Source: Candidatus Staskawiczbacteria bacterium
Lineage (GTDB): Bacteria > Patescibacteriota > Minisyncoccia > Minisyncoccales > Staskawiczbacteraceae
Reading direction: 5' to 3'
Length of the DNA: 18,861 nt
Assembly (NCBI GenBank): GCA_016866675.1
Contig: VGLO01000012.1
Coordinates: 1 to 18,861 of the forward strand
Both the position numbers and the translations under genes were made by a program. The notes under the pieces were generated by a model. The model was given only the letters and a program-made list of their open reading frames with translations. It was not told the origin of the DNA and ran no database searches. This document shows positions 1 to 8,560 of this stretch, piece after piece. The first letter of the stretch is position 1; every line of letters begins with the position of its first letter.

Positions 1-235
1 AACTAATCCCTTTACTCCATTCTAAAACAATAAGATTACTTCCCCCTCCCAAGAAAAAAATTTCAACCCCCAACTTCTTTGCCAGTTTTATTGCATCTAA
101 AACCTCTTTCTTTGATTTTGCAACTAAAAAATATTCGGCCTCTCCGCCGATTTTAAATGTTGTATAATTTTTCATTAAAACATTTTTTTTGAGAGAGGGA
201 AATTTTTTCTTTAAAATTAAAAATTTATTGTCCAT
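1..235 (-). CDS. murB: UDP-N-acetylenolpyruvoylglucosamine reductase (N-terminal part, runs off the left edge)
   Basis: This frame opens at the ATG at 235-233 and reads off the window edge after 78 codons. MurB reduces UDP-GlcNAc-enolpyruvate to UDP-MurNAc with NADPH and FAD, an essential cytoplasmic step in peptidoglycan precursor synthesis. Seen in the translation: the MurB opening signature TTFKIGGEAEYF (about residues 25-36), the following helix, and the FAD-binding GGGSNLIV stretch (about 63-70). The start is set by the usual N-terminal helix before the TTFKIGG motif. The ATG lies inside the end of the upstream metallopeptidase gene, an 11-base overlap, which suggests translational coupling. 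No Shine-Dalgarno sequence is evident. The family call is firm; the remaining roughly 200 residues and the catalytic Ser/Glu lie outside the window. Confidence 0.9.
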   Translation of the reverse strand, partial: MDNKFLILKKKFPSLKKNVLMKNYTTFKIGGEAEYFLVAKSKKEVLDAIKLAKKLGVEIFFLGGGSNLIVLEWSKGIS

Positions 236-1940
236 TTAAAATTAGCTGATTTATTTTTTGTCTAGTAGAACTGCCAACAAATCCCGTGCCACTACTTAAT
301 CCAACAGGAAGAAGAATCTCTGACATGTATTTTTCCTGAAATCTTATTACTGCAGATCTTGTAAGACTACCAAAGTACCCTGTAATTAGTCCTTCAGGAT
401 AAATAATGCCCCCTTCTTTTCCTAGGAATTGTTGAAGACAATTTACTTGGCTATTTTTAATACCAAGGTATAAATTACTTGAAATTGTACAACTTCCAGA
501 ATTTGAACCTTGGGAATTTACTTGCAATTGTAAATCGGCTAGCTGTTTTTTTAACAAACTAATTTGCTCTAATAATTTTTGAATTGTGACCTGTTCATCC
601 TCTGAAACAATCCCTGAAATTGTGGCCTTAATTGTGTAGGGATATGTGAATTCAAATCCATCAAATCCAGAAGTTTTAGTTTGTAGAGATGGAATAATCG
701 TTATTGAGCTGTATTGAGATCCAAAACTTTTAATTTCAACACTACCCTTTCCATTTTTATCTAAATAAAGAAAGTTAACTTTATAACCATTATTTTTATC
801 AATTACTATATAAGGAATTGAGAATCTAAGCCATGGAGAACTTTCAAATTCAAGTTTTAAATCACCATTACCACCAATGATTTTCTGCCAATTTGCTGAC
901 CAATTTTTTATTACATTTATCACCGACAAAGAACTGTTTCCAGATAATGGAAGGAAGTTTAATGTTGGACTTATTCTAAGATTTGTTAAATTTTTGTTTA
1001 AATAGCAATATTTAATGTCTAGTGAACAATTATTCAAGACCGTTGCTATTGTCCAGTTTGTGTAAATTTCACCAAAATCCTCTTCGTAACCATTTTTCAA
1101 TAATGATTCATTGATACTTTCTATACCAGCCAACTTAGACTCAAGTGAATCTGATAAAATATTTATTCCATAATGATCAACCAAGTAATGAAAGAAGGCG
1201 CTATTTATAGCATAGTCATATTTTGTTTCTTGCCATTCCGTAAGGGAATCAGTTGGTTTTTCTAAAAAATCTTTGACTCTTTTTTCTAGATTACTTCCAG
1301 AGTATTTATCATTATACCCCAACACAGTGACTGCATAGTCGGCTATAGCTTCATTTAACCAAACTTCTTCCTGAGAGCCACTTATTCTTTCTTTTTGATT
1401 AAACTCAATTAAGTGAGTAAATTCATGACTTAAAAGAATTTTTAATCTATTAAAACTATTAAGATGCTCTGTTGATATATAAACCATTTCCCTTTCATTT
1501 GATTTTGGAATTTGTAATTTTAGATATTCATCAGCTGAATTAAAATATCCTCCAATGCCTGGCTTCATTGAATGAAAAAAAACTGCAATTTTATTGTCAC
1601 CATCAACTCCGGGCTTCCACTCTGAACCAAAAATAGAAGTTAATACTGGATAAATATTTGTATTAAACTCATCAGAAAGATTATCAAGATTAGAAAGAAT
1701 ATCATTTTGAGACTGAAAACTTTGACTATTCCACCAATCCTCCTCAATATAAAAATAAATATTCTGTTTCGTTTTCACAAGAACGGAATCAACCTGTGAT
1801 CTTCCGCTTAAATCAAAACTTTCACTTACATTAAAAGTTGTATGATTTGAGGTTTGAGCTTTTACAACATCAACAGAAAACAATATAAGAAGAAAAGCTA
1901 AAAATAATATAATTTTAGTAAATTTCTTTTTATAAAACAT
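225..1940 (-). CDS. Secreted HEXXH zinc metallopeptidase with C-terminal peptidoglycan-binding domain
   Basis: The 571-residue product begins with a lysine-rich start and a hydrophobic core (about residues 8-25), with a likely signal peptidase site after VKA at 28, so it should be exported. A zinc-peptidase motif HEFTH is at 172-176 and a second glutamate follows in LNEAIADY (E197), the gluzincin arrangement of HEXXH plus a downstream E. Residues about 300-440 form a beta-rich middle region. A predicted coiled coil covers about 447-475. The C-terminus (about 483-567) is a peptidoglycan-binding type 1 module with CLQQFLG, TGYFG and AVIRFQEKY motifs, in a form I associate with Patescibacteria. 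The inferred role is a cell-wall-associated protease; the substrate cannot be deduced. It lies 60 bases after the dehydratase gene with no clear terminator between, and overlaps murB. No strong Shine-Dalgarno sequence precedes the ATG. Confidence 0.85.
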   Translation of the reverse strand: MFYKKKFTKIILFLAFLLILFSVDVVKAQTSNHTTFNVSESFDLSGRSQVDSVLVKTKQNIYFYIEEDWWNSQSFQSQNDILSNLDNLSDEFNTNIYPVLTSIFGSEWKPGVDGDNKIAVFFHSMKPGIGGYFNSADEYLKLQIPKSNEREMVYISTEHLNSFNRLKILLSHEFTHLIEFNQKERISGSQEEVWLNEAIADYAVTVLGYNDKYSGSNLEKRVKDFLEKPTDSLTEWQETKYDYAINSAFFHYLVDHYGINILSDSLESKLAGIESINESLLKNGYEEDFGEIYTNWTIATVLNNCSLDIKYCYLNKNLTNLRISPTLNFLPLSGNSSLSVINVIKNWSANWQKIIGGNGDLKLEFESSPWLRFSIPYIVIDKNNGYKVNFLYLDKNGKGSVEIKSFGSQYSSITIIPSLQTKTSGFDGFEFTYPYTIKATISGIVSEDEQVTIQKLLEQISLLKKQLADLQLQVNSQGSNSGSCTISSNLYLGIKNSQVNCLQQFLGKEGGIIYPEGLITGYFGSLTRSAVIRFQEKYMSEILLPVGLSSGTGFVGSSTRQKINQLILNGQ

Positions 1941-2000
1941 AAAGTTGATTTATTATTCTCAACATTAACATATAAAATTTAAAATCTCCAATCTTAATGA

Positions 2001-3848
2001 CTATTTATAATAAGGAGTTATATTCTTTAAAAAAGAGATTATATTTTCTTTGCTTTCTGAATCAATAATTTTTTTTAAACTACCCAAATTACTACTTAAT
2101 TTCTCAAAACTTATACTTGATGGCTTTGCAACAAAAATCTTTTTATTTTTTGTCATATTTGTACCCTCTTCTGCGGTTAGTAGCTCCTCAAAAAGCTTTT
2201 CCCCAGGCCTTACACCAGTAAAAACAATAGCGATATCTTTATCTGGTTTGTACCCAGAAAGCCTTATCATATCTCTTGCTAAATCAACTATCTTAACTGG
2301 CTCTCCCATATCTAAAACGAAAACCTCTCCACCGCTTCCCATAGCTCCAGCCTGCAAAACCAATAGACAAGATTCTGAAGTAAGCATAAAATATCTTTTC
2401 ATATCTGGATGCGTGACAGTAATATTTTCCCTCTTTCTTATTTGGTCTCTAAAGATTGGGATAACACTACCCCTACTATCTAAGACATTACCAAATCTTA
2501 CAGCAATAAACCTAGTTTTATTTTTTTGATTATAAGACTGGCAAATTATTTCACCAATTCTTTTAGTAGCACCCATTACAGAGCTTGGATTAACTGCCTT
2601 GTCGGTCGAAATAAAAATAAACTTTTCTACATCATTTTCTAAACTAGCTTTAACTAGTGTTTCTGTGCCAAAAATATTATTTTTAATCGCCTCATAAGGT
2701 TGCATCTCCATTATAGGAACATGCTTATAAGCTGCAGCGTGAAATACCACATTGGGTTTAAACTGTAAAAATAAATTATTTACAATTTTCTCATCGGTTA
2801 TGTCAGCAACCACCGCTTTTAGTTTTAAATGTGGGAAATTTTTCTTAATTTCTCCTTCTATATTAAATATGCCAGTTTCATCTTGGTCAACAAGTATTAG
2901 TGTTTCAGGACCAAACCCTGAAACTTGCCTAGACAACTCAGAACCAATAGATCCAGCTGAACCAGTAATTAAAATATTTTTTCCCTTTATTAGTTCTTCA
3001 ACTTCTTTTTTATTAATTAAGTTAACCGGACTCCTGCCAAGCAAGTCCTGAACATCAACATCTTTGAAATTCCTTATTGAAACTTCACCTTTCATGATTT
3101 CAGACAAAGGGGGTGCTATTTTTATCTTATACAGCCCGGCATCCCTTCCCAATTCAACAGCCTTCTTAATTAGGCTATTATTTGCAGAAGGTATGGCAAT
3201 AACTAATTGCTTTACATTATGCTCTTTGACTATCTTGGGTATGTCAGAAACCTTTCCCAAGACACTTACGCCATGAATTTTAACATTTTTCTTTATGGGA
3301 TTGTCATCAACAAACCCGATTGGTAAATAGGAATTGCTCTTTGTTGAAATAATATTCCTTAAAACCTGCTCTCCGGCATCTCCAGCTCCAACAATCAAAG
3401 TTCTTTGTCCTAAAGAACTTTGAAAACCTTTTAACTGAAAATAGATTTTCTTTGAAAGCCTTAGGGCGCTACAAAGACCAAATACCAAAATATAGCTCAA
3501 AAATATTGTTGATCTTGGAAAGTTATGAAAGTATGGAAAGTAATAAGAAGCATATATTGCAATTGCCAAAAGCATAAAAGAAATTGTTGCAGATTTGAAT
3601 AAAGAAACAATTTCACTTGTTGAAACATAAGCCCAAGAGAAAGAATAAAGCTTTTGCAGGTAAAAAATTGGCACTGTAAATAATATTGCTAAAACAGCCA
3701 TTCTCAATATAACAGACATGTATTCATTGGGAATATTTCCATCAAATCTTATAAAAAATGACAACCAGACAGAAAAAGCTATAAACACCGAATCAAATGT
3801 TATAAAAAATATAGCTCTTGTGATATTTGTCCTTTTCAAAAGATTCAT
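2001..3848 (-). CDS. Membrane-bound nucleotide-sugar 4,6-dehydratase (CapD/WbpM/PglF type)
   Basis: This 615-residue protein has the full length of the FlaA1/WbpM/PglF long subfamily. About four membrane segments lie in residues 12-130. A first Rossmann-like domain carries GAGDAGEQ (154-161). The catalytic SDR domain carries GSAGSIGSE (296-304), HAAAYKHVPIME (370-381), STDKAVNP (414-421) and VMGATKR (424-430). The usual SDR tyrosine is replaced by methionine (M425 with K429), which is normal for this subfamily. Members typically convert UDP-GlcNAc to UDP-4-keto-6-deoxy-GlcNAc, the first step towards bacillosamine-like sugars. The start codon overlaps the stop of the aminotransferase gene in an ATGA, so the dehydratase and transaminase are translated together, as their consecutive reactions would suggest. 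The family is clear; the exact stereochemistry (C5-retaining or inverting) is not decided here. Confidence 0.93.
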   Translation of the reverse strand: MNLLKRTNITRAIFFITFDSVFIAFSVWLSFFIRFDGNIPNEYMSVILRMAVLAILFTVPIFYLQKLYSFSWAYVSTSEIVSLFKSATISFMLLAIAIYASYYFPYFHNFPRSTIFLSYILVFGLCSALRLSKKIYFQLKGFQSSLGQRTLIVGAGDAGEQVLRNIISTKSNSYLPIGFVDDNPIKKNVKIHGVSVLGKVSDIPKIVKEHNVKQLVIAIPSANNSLIKKAVELGRDAGLYKIKIAPPLSEIMKGEVSIRNFKDVDVQDLLGRSPVNLINKKEVEELIKGKNILITGSAGSIGSELSRQVSGFGPETLILVDQDETGIFNIEGEIKKNFPHLKLKAVVADITDEKIVNNLFLQFKPNVVFHAAAYKHVPIMEMQPYEAIKNNIFGTETLVKASLENDVEKFIFISTDKAVNPSSVMGATKRIGEIICQSYNQKNKTRFIAVRFGNVLDSRGSVIPIFRDQIRKRENITVTHPDMKRYFMLTSESCLLVLQAGAMGSGGEVFVLDMGEPVKIVDLARDMIRLSGYKPDKDIAIVFTGVRPGEKLFEELLTAEEGTNMTKNKKIFVAKPSSISFEKLSSNLGSLKKIIDSESKENIISFLKNITPYYK

Positions 3849-4972
3849 TTAATTTGACTTATAATTTTATTAAGGCTGTCCACAACGTAATCTATTTGAG
3901 ATTCGCTTAAATCATTAAAGAATGGTAAAGCCAATGTTCTTTTACCAATAGTTTCAGAAACTGGGAAGTCGCCTCTTTTATATCCGAATTCTTTTTTATA
4001 GAAAAGTTGCAAATGAATTGGTTGAAAGTAATTTGAGCATTGAATTGATGCTTTAGCCATTTGTGAAATTATATAATCTCTTTTTTTAGATAATTTCTCA
4101 GAAAGCAAAATAACATAGACAAACCAGCTTAATTTTGCATCTTTTGAGTAAAAAGGTATTTGTATTTTTTCAATTCCGCTAAGTTTTTTATTATATAAAT
4201 TGGCTACTCTATTTCTTTTTGAAACTATTTCTGAGATTCTGCTCATTTGAGCAATTCCCATAGCGCAACTCATTTCATCAAGCCTGTAATTATAACCCAA
4301 CCTCACATGTTCTAACCATTTTCCATTTCCTATTTTCCTTCCTTGATTAGACATGCTTTTGCATAAATCTGCAATTTTTTTATTATTTGTCACAATCACC
4401 CCACCCTCACCTGTGGTGATTTGTTTATTAGGATAAAAAGCAAAAACTCCTGCATCACCAAAACTACCACACTTCTTTTTTTTGTATTCTGATCCCAATG
4501 CCTCAGCTGAATCCTCAATCAAAAAAAGTTTATGTTTTCTAGCAATTTTTTTTAACTCATCCCATTGAGCTGGATGAGAAAAAACATCCACTGCTAAAAT
4601 TGCCTTTGTTTTCTTAGTAATTGCACCCTCTATAAGCTTTGGGTCAATATTAAAAGTTTGCTTATCAATATCTACAAAAACTGGTTTTGCACCTTCATAG
4701 ATAATACAGTTTGAAGACGCAATAAATGAAAAAGGAGTAGTAATCACTTCATCTCCATTTTTAATACCCAGTGCCCTAATAATTAAATGAAGAGCGCTGG
4801 TTCCTGAATTTGTTGCAACAGCATATTTTACGCCAGTAAACTTTGCGACTAAATCCTGAAACTCAATATATTTTTTGCCCAAACTCAAATGCGGAGTTTT
4901 TAAAACTTTATTCACTCCATTAATTTCTAGATTTGTTATGTCTGGCTTTGAAAGCGGTACTTTAAAATCCAT
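3845..4972 (-). CDS. DegT/DnrJ/EryC1/StrS aminotransferase (nucleotide-sugar 4-aminotransferase, PglE-like)
   Basis: This 375-residue, fold-type I PLP enzyme shows the family landmarks. The substrate and phosphate-binding segment NSGTSALHL is at about 55-63. EDSAEALGS is at about 153-161. The PLP-binding lysine is K183 in FYPNKQITTGEGG, and NYRLDEMSCAMG is at about 228-239. Such enzymes transfer an amino group from glutamate to the 4-keto (or 3-keto) group of a nucleotide sugar. The adjacent CapD-like dehydratase, overlapping by 4 bases, makes a UDP-4-keto-6-deoxy-HexNAc. The likely product is therefore a UDP-4-amino-4,6-dideoxy-HexNAc, comparable to PglE. Length and motifs are complete. One base separates its ATG from the methyltransferase stop. 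The substrate is inferred from the neighbours only. Confidence 0.92.
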   Translation of the reverse strand: MDFKVPLSKPDITNLEINGVNKVLKTPHLSLGKKYIEFQDLVAKFTGVKYAVATNSGTSALHLIIRALGIKNGDEVITTPFSFIASSNCIIYEGAKPVFVDIDKQTFNIDPKLIEGAITKKTKAILAVDVFSHPAQWDELKKIARKHKLFLIEDSAEALGSEYKKKKCGSFGDAGVFAFYPNKQITTGEGGVIVTNNKKIADLCKSMSNQGRKIGNGKWLEHVRLGYNYRLDEMSCAMGIAQMSRISEIVSKRNRVANLYNKKLSGIEKIQIPFYSKDAKLSWFVYVILLSEKLSKKRDYIISQMAKASIQCSNYFQPIHLQLFYKKEFGYKRGDFPVSETIGKRTLALPFFNDLSESQIDYVVDSLNKIISQIK

Positions 4973-4973
4973 C

Positions 4974-5750
4974 TTATTTTGCTGATTTTTTGAACACTAA
5001 AATTTTTAGCTGAGAGTAATTACCCATTGAAGGAATCATTGCAAAAAAATTAACGAATGCGGAATTGTATTTTATTTCTTTTTTATTGGCTTTAGCAATA
5101 GCTGGATATAAGGCCCTTGAACCAAAAAAGTAAGAGCTTAAAAAATTGTTCTCCTCAACAAACTTCAATCCTTGATCTTTGAGATGATTAATAACTGGTT
5201 CTTTGTCTAGGTAAAAATTATGGTATGCGGGTCCCACTGCATCTAAACCTAACTCTTCCCTGCACTTATTAAGCTCTTCTAGTCCATCATTAAATGCCTC
5301 AAGAATTATAAGCTTCCCATTTGCTTTTAAGGCTAATGCCATATTTTCAAGTGCCTTTTTCTGGTCGTTCCAGTTTAATAAATTAATAATACACCTTTCA
5401 GTGAAAATAAAATCAAATTCTTTTTTATGGTTCAATGTTAAAACATCTTGTTCCTGAAATTTTATCTTTCCTTTTATGCCTTTAATTGACTGCTTCTTTG
5501 CCATTGCTATCATATCTGTTGAAAAATCTGTGGCTAATAAATCAACTTTAATTTTTTTTGATATTTCAATTGAAGAAGCGCCATTGCCACATCCTATTTC
5601 AAGACACTTTTTTCCACTCTTTAAATAAGAAGCTAAGTGCTCTATTTCCAAGCGCCTAGTATTTACATCAGCCATAGTGCTCGTCAATGATATTGTATTT
5701 TTCTCTGCCTCTTCTTTATAGTGTTGTTTTACTAATTTTTGATATTCCAT
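4974..5750 (-). CDS. Class I SAM-dependent methyltransferase of the glycan cluster
   Basis: I chose the ATG at 5750-5748 (258 residues) because it lies one base after the stop of the phosphoglycosyl transferase gene. An in-frame ATG at 5795 would overlap that gene by 44 bases and add 15 residues with no recognisable role. SAM-binding motif I is LEIGCGNG (50-57), followed by an acidic residue in ATDFS (D75) and a motif III-like QDVLTL (101-106). The C-terminal half is specific to the subgroup and was not recognised. It could methylate the 4-amino group or a hydroxyl of the sugar made by the neighbouring dehydratase and aminotransferase; this is inference. Its position between PglC-like and PglE-like genes is where Campylobacter has the PglD acetyltransferase. 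Confidence 0.85.
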   Translation of the reverse strand: MEYQKLVKQHYKEEAEKNTISLTSTMADVNTRRLEIEHLASYLKSGKKCLEIGCGNGASSIEISKKIKVDLLATDFSTDMIAMAKKQSIKGIKGKIKFQEQDVLTLNHKKEFDFIFTERCIINLLNWNDQKKALENMALALKANGKLIILEAFNDGLEELNKCREELGLDAVGPAYHNFYLDKEPVINHLKDQGLKFVEENNFLSSYFFGSRALYPAIAKANKKEIKYNSAFVNFFAMIPSMGNYSQLKILVFKKSAK

Positions 5751-5751
5751 G

Positions 5752-6372
5752 TTATTTTTTTTCAAAAGGATCATCGTTGATGCCACCCTTGCCATAAACG
5801 CCTTCCTTTTTAAAAAATATTAAATAAAAAGTTTTAAATAAAATTTTAATATCAAGCCAAAATGACCAATTATCAACATACCAAACATCATAATCAATTC
5901 TTTCTTTCCATCCAAGAGAGTTTCTTCCGTGAATAAGTGCCCATCCTGCAAGCCCCGGTAAAACATCTAATCTCTTTTTTTCATATTCGCTATATTGCTC
6001 AACCTGATATCTTAATGTTGGACGAGGTCCCACCAAGCTCATATCCCCCTTTACTATGTTAATCAATTGAGGTAATTCGTCAATTCCAAAAATTCTTAAA
6101 AACTTTCCCAGCCTTGTAATTCTCTCATCATCCTTTGAAACATTGTATCCAAGTCCTTTGTTAATTGCTCCCTGAACCATAGTTCTAAACTTAAATGGAT
6201 AAAATGGCTTTCCATTCTTTCCAATTCTTTCGTGTCTAAAAAATACTGGACCTTTTGAATCTATTTTAATTAAAATGGCAACGAATAAAAAAAGTGGTAT
6301 TAAAACAATTAAAGCAGTTAAGGAAACTACAAAATCAAAAATTCTTTTTAACATTAGTTGTTCATTCATCAT
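5752..6372 (-). CDS. Monotopic phosphoglycosyl transferase (bacterial sugar transferase, PglC-like)
   Basis: The 206-residue protein has the minimal PglC-type architecture. A membrane-inserted N-terminal hairpin (about 12-37) contains a proline near its middle. The catalytic domain follows with RHERIG (46-51), PFKFRTM (59-65), the Asp-Glu catalytic dyad in DELPQL (D98-E99), GDMSLVGPRP (109-118) and PGLAGWALIHGRN (139-151). This family transfers a phospho-sugar from a UDP-sugar to polyprenol phosphate at the cytoplasmic membrane face, starting glycan assembly. Several in-frame starts are possible (ATG at 6372, 6369 and 6354); the first is listed, five bases after the upstream GT4 gene. It is the committing enzyme of this six-gene unit, and its likely donor is the amino-dideoxy UDP-sugar made by the next genes. 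Confidence 0.93.
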   Translation of the reverse strand: MMNEQLMLKRIFDFVVSLTALIVLIPLFLFVAILIKIDSKGPVFFRHERIGKNGKPFYPFKFRTMVQGAINKGLGYNVSKDDERITRLGKFLRIFGIDELPQLINIVKGDMSLVGPRPTLRYQVEQYSEYEKKRLDVLPGLAGWALIHGRNSLGWKERIDYDVWYVDNWSFWLDIKILFKTFYLIFFKKEGVYGKGGINDDPFEKK

Positions 6373-6377
6373 AACGC

Positions 6378-7532
6378 CTACAAAATATTTTTTTGGTACT
6401 CTTTATTCGTTTCCTTAAAAATCACTTTTTCATCAAATTCACTTAATGCCTTTTTTCTTGCATTCTCACCCATTTTTTTTGCTAACTCCTTATTTGAAAG
6501 TAGGTAGATTATAGCTTCTGCAAGCCTTTCTGGATTTTTTGTGGGCACCAATAAACCGGTTTTTTCATTTTCAATTGCCTCTCTGCACCCCCTAATATTT
6601 GTTGCAACTATAGCAAGACCCATAGAGCAAGCCTCCATAACACTATGAGAGAATCCCTCTCTATATGAAGGTAGCACGAATACATCTAATATGGAATAAA
6701 TTTCATCAACATCGGTTCTTTCTCCCAAAAACATTACATTATTGTCTATTCCAAAATCTTTAACAATTTCTTTATTAAAGTTATCTTTTTTAGCTAAGTC
6801 CTCTGGGCCCACCACCAACAATACAGCCTCCGGAAATTTTTCAACTATTTTCTTAAATGCAGAGAACAAATCAATGTATCCCTTTTCTTTTACCAATCTT
6901 GCTACAATCCCAACAATTGGAATTCTCAAAGAGAGATTTATACTCTTCTTTTTTTCTTCAACAAACTCCTTTGAAAACTTTTGGGGATTAAATCTTTCAA
7001 TATCAATGCCATCACCAAAGTATTTATTCTTACTTTTATTACCAATACCTTTTTTTATTGCAAAATTAAAGTCTTCTTGGTTTCTAAAAAATATTTTAGT
7101 TGAAAAGACAGATGCTATTTTCTCAATAAAAACAAAAAATTTCCTTTTAAGATATGGTGTTGATTCGTTAAAGTAAAAACCGAAAATTGTATGAAAGACA
7201 AATGGAATTCCTGCCAATCTAGCAGAAAGCTGACCAATTAAGCCGGGTTTTGGGGTAAAGGTGTGAACAATATCAAATTTTTCTTTTTTAAAGTAATTGA
7301 ATAACTTAAAAATACTTAAAAAATCGTAAAATGGACTAATTTTTCTTTTTATTTCTATGACCTTAACATTAAATCCCTCTCTTGAAATCTCATCAAGCCA
7401 CTTTCCTTTTGAGCAAACAATATAAACCTCATAGCCATTTTCTTTGAGATAATGTAAGTTGCTCTTTAATATATACTTTAATGTAATATCTGCAGCCACC
7501 ACATAACAAATTTTAATCTTTCTATTGACCAT
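6378..7532 (-). CDS. GT4-family glycosyltransferase, PglA-like
   Basis: This 384-residue GT-B enzyme belongs to GT4. The acceptor-side N-terminal domain (about 1-190) includes FDIVHTFTPKPGLIG (86-100). The donor-binding C-terminal domain has VARLVKEKGY (210-219), FLGERTDV (268-275) and the EX7E motif in EGFSHSVME (E292, E300). The C-terminal half, with its LPSYREGF and RGCREAI stretches, closely recalls Campylobacter PglA, which adds GalNAc to undecaprenyl-PP-bacillosamine. By position it could add the second sugar to the lipid-linked sugar made by the adjacent PglC-like enzyme, with a UDP-HexNAc supplied by the preceding epimerase. The family is sure; donor and acceptor are inferred. One base separates its ATG from the epimerase stop codon. 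Confidence 0.9.
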   Translation of the reverse strand: MVNRKIKICYVVAADITLKYILKSNLHYLKENGYEVYIVCSKGKWLDEISREGFNVKVIEIKRKISPFYDFLSIFKLFNYFKKEKFDIVHTFTPKPGLIGQLSARLAGIPFVFHTIFGFYFNESTPYLKRKFFVFIEKIASVFSTKIFFRNQEDFNFAIKKGIGNKSKNKYFGDGIDIERFNPQKFSKEFVEEKKKSINLSLRIPIVGIVARLVKEKGYIDLFSAFKKIVEKFPEAVLLVVGPEDLAKKDNFNKEIVKDFGIDNNVMFLGERTDVDEIYSILDVFVLPSYREGFSHSVMEACSMGLAIVATNIRGCREAIENEKTGLLVPTKNPERLAEAIIYLLSNKELAKKMGENARKKALSEFDEKVIFKETNKEYQKNIL

Positions 7533-7533
7533 A

Positions 7534-8448
7534 CTAGAGACTTATATTTTTAAACCATTCCTTTGTAAGCACTACTCCCTCTTTAAAATCTACATTAGGT
7601 TGCCATCCTATTATTTTCTTGGCACGATTAATATCTGCCTTAGTATGTAATGGGTCACCCTTTCTCTTTGGCAGGTACACTACTTCACCACCTATTAATT
7701 TGGCCAAATCTTTTATTGATGAAGATCCTTTGCCAGAGATATTAAGAATTTCAAATCCTTTCACCTTGTTGCTTTCCATTGCCCTTATATTTGCATTGAC
7801 AACGTCCAAAACATAGCAGAATCCCCTTGTTTGCTTTCCGTCACCATATATTGTAAGCGGTTTACCCTCTTGATGAAGTTTTAAAAATTTACCCAAAACC
7901 AAACTGTAGTCAGAATTTACATCAACCCTTGGACCATAAACATTAAAATATCTCATGCAAACTATTTGAATGTTATATAGATCACAAAAAACTTTTGCAA
8001 ACTGTTCACCAACTAACTTTTGCAGTCCATACGGACTAACTGGGTTTGGTTGCATGTTTTCTTTAAATGGCAGTGTTTTTTGATTGCCGTAAACTGCAGA
8101 AGAAGATGCAAAAACAACTCTTTTTATGTCGTGCTCAACAGATGCCTTAAAAACATTTATCGCACCCATCACATTAACCCTTGAAGTACCAATAGGATCA
8201 GCAACTGATTGTGGAACACTTGGTATAGCTGCCAAATGAAAAACACCATCAACACCTTTGAATAGAGGTTTTATTTTTTCAAAATCACAAATATCTAATT
8301 TATAAAACTTAGCCTTTTTGTTAATATTTTCTTCTTTACCTGTTGAGAGGTCATCTATAATAATAACCTCATCTCCCCCTAAAATAAGCTGATCCACCAA
8401 GTGGCTTGCGATAAACCCAGCTCCTCCGGTCACCAAATATTTCTTCAT
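7534..8448 (-). CDS. NAD-dependent UDP-sugar 4-epimerase (GalE/Gne-like extended SDR)
   Basis: With the ATG at 8448 the product has 304 residues and starts MKKYLVTGGAGFIAS, the normal family start. The NAD-binding glycine motif is at 8-15, SSSAVYG at 115-121, and the catalytic pair is Y140 and K144 in SPYGLQKL. YFNVYGPR (167-174) and the C-terminal GWQPNVDFKEG are typical of UDP-glucose or UDP-GlcNAc 4-epimerases. An upstream in-frame GTG at 8469 is possible, but a candidate promoter at 8472-8499 would start transcription downstream of that GTG, which favours the ATG. It is the first gene of the six-gene minus-strand unit. By analogy with Campylobacter Gne it may supply UDP-GalNAc to the PglA-like enzyme. 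Exact substrate not determinable. Confidence 0.9.
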   Translation of the reverse strand: MKKYLVTGGAGFIASHLVDQLILGGDEVIIIDDLSTGKEENINKKAKFYKLDICDFEKIKPLFKGVDGVFHLAAIPSVPQSVADPIGTSRVNVMGAINVFKASVEHDIKRVVFASSSAVYGNQKTLPFKENMQPNPVSPYGLQKLVGEQFAKVFCDLYNIQIVCMRYFNVYGPRVDVNSDYSLVLGKFLKLHQEGKPLTIYGDGKQTRGFCYVLDVVNANIRAMESNKVKGFEILNISGKGSSSIKDLAKLIGGEVVYLPKRKGDPLHTKADINRAKKIIGWQPNVDFKEGVVLTKEWFKNISL

Positions 8449-8471
8449 AATTTTAAGTTGATTATTCACTA

Positions 8472-8499
8472 ATCCTACCAGATTTTAGGTCAAAATCAA
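8472..8499 (-). promoter_or_regulatory. Candidate promoter of the six-gene pgl-like unit
   Basis: On the minus strand, TTGATT (8499-8494) is followed after 16 bases by TAGGAT (8477-8472). A TG dinucleotide one base upstream of the -10 gives an extended -10 form. The predicted start would fall near 8465, about 17 bases before the epimerase ATG. The unit needs its own promoter because an intrinsic terminator lies just upstream. Confidence 0.45.
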
Positions 8500-8510
8500 T
8501 GAATTATTGC

Positions 8511-8542
8511 AAAAAAAAGAGTCGCTGACAAAGACAGCGACT
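8511..8542 (-). terminator. Intrinsic terminator of the PP2C-like gene
   Basis: A perfect 8-bp inverted repeat (8520-8527 and 8535-8542) has a 7-base loop. On the minus strand it is followed, after one C, by eight T residues (8518-8511). It sits 18 bases after the stop codon of the PP2C-like gene and separates it from the six-gene unit downstream. Confidence 0.88.
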
Positions 8543-8560
8543 TATTAACTTTTTTTCAAC

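Noticed and set aside
2050..3276. Plus-strand open frames antisense to the CapD-like dehydratase
   Set aside because: They lie wholly within a well-conserved gene on the other strand and show no domain signature or start signal.
5751..5795. Upstream ATG (5795) as the start of the methyltransferase
   Set aside because: It would overlap the phosphoglycosyl transferase gene by 44 bases; the ATG at 5750 fits the one-base spacing seen for other genes of this unit.
8449..8469. GTG at 8469 as the start of the epimerase
   Set aside because: It adds seven non-conserved residues, the AGGA upstream is only three bases away, and the candidate promoter would start transcription downstream of it.
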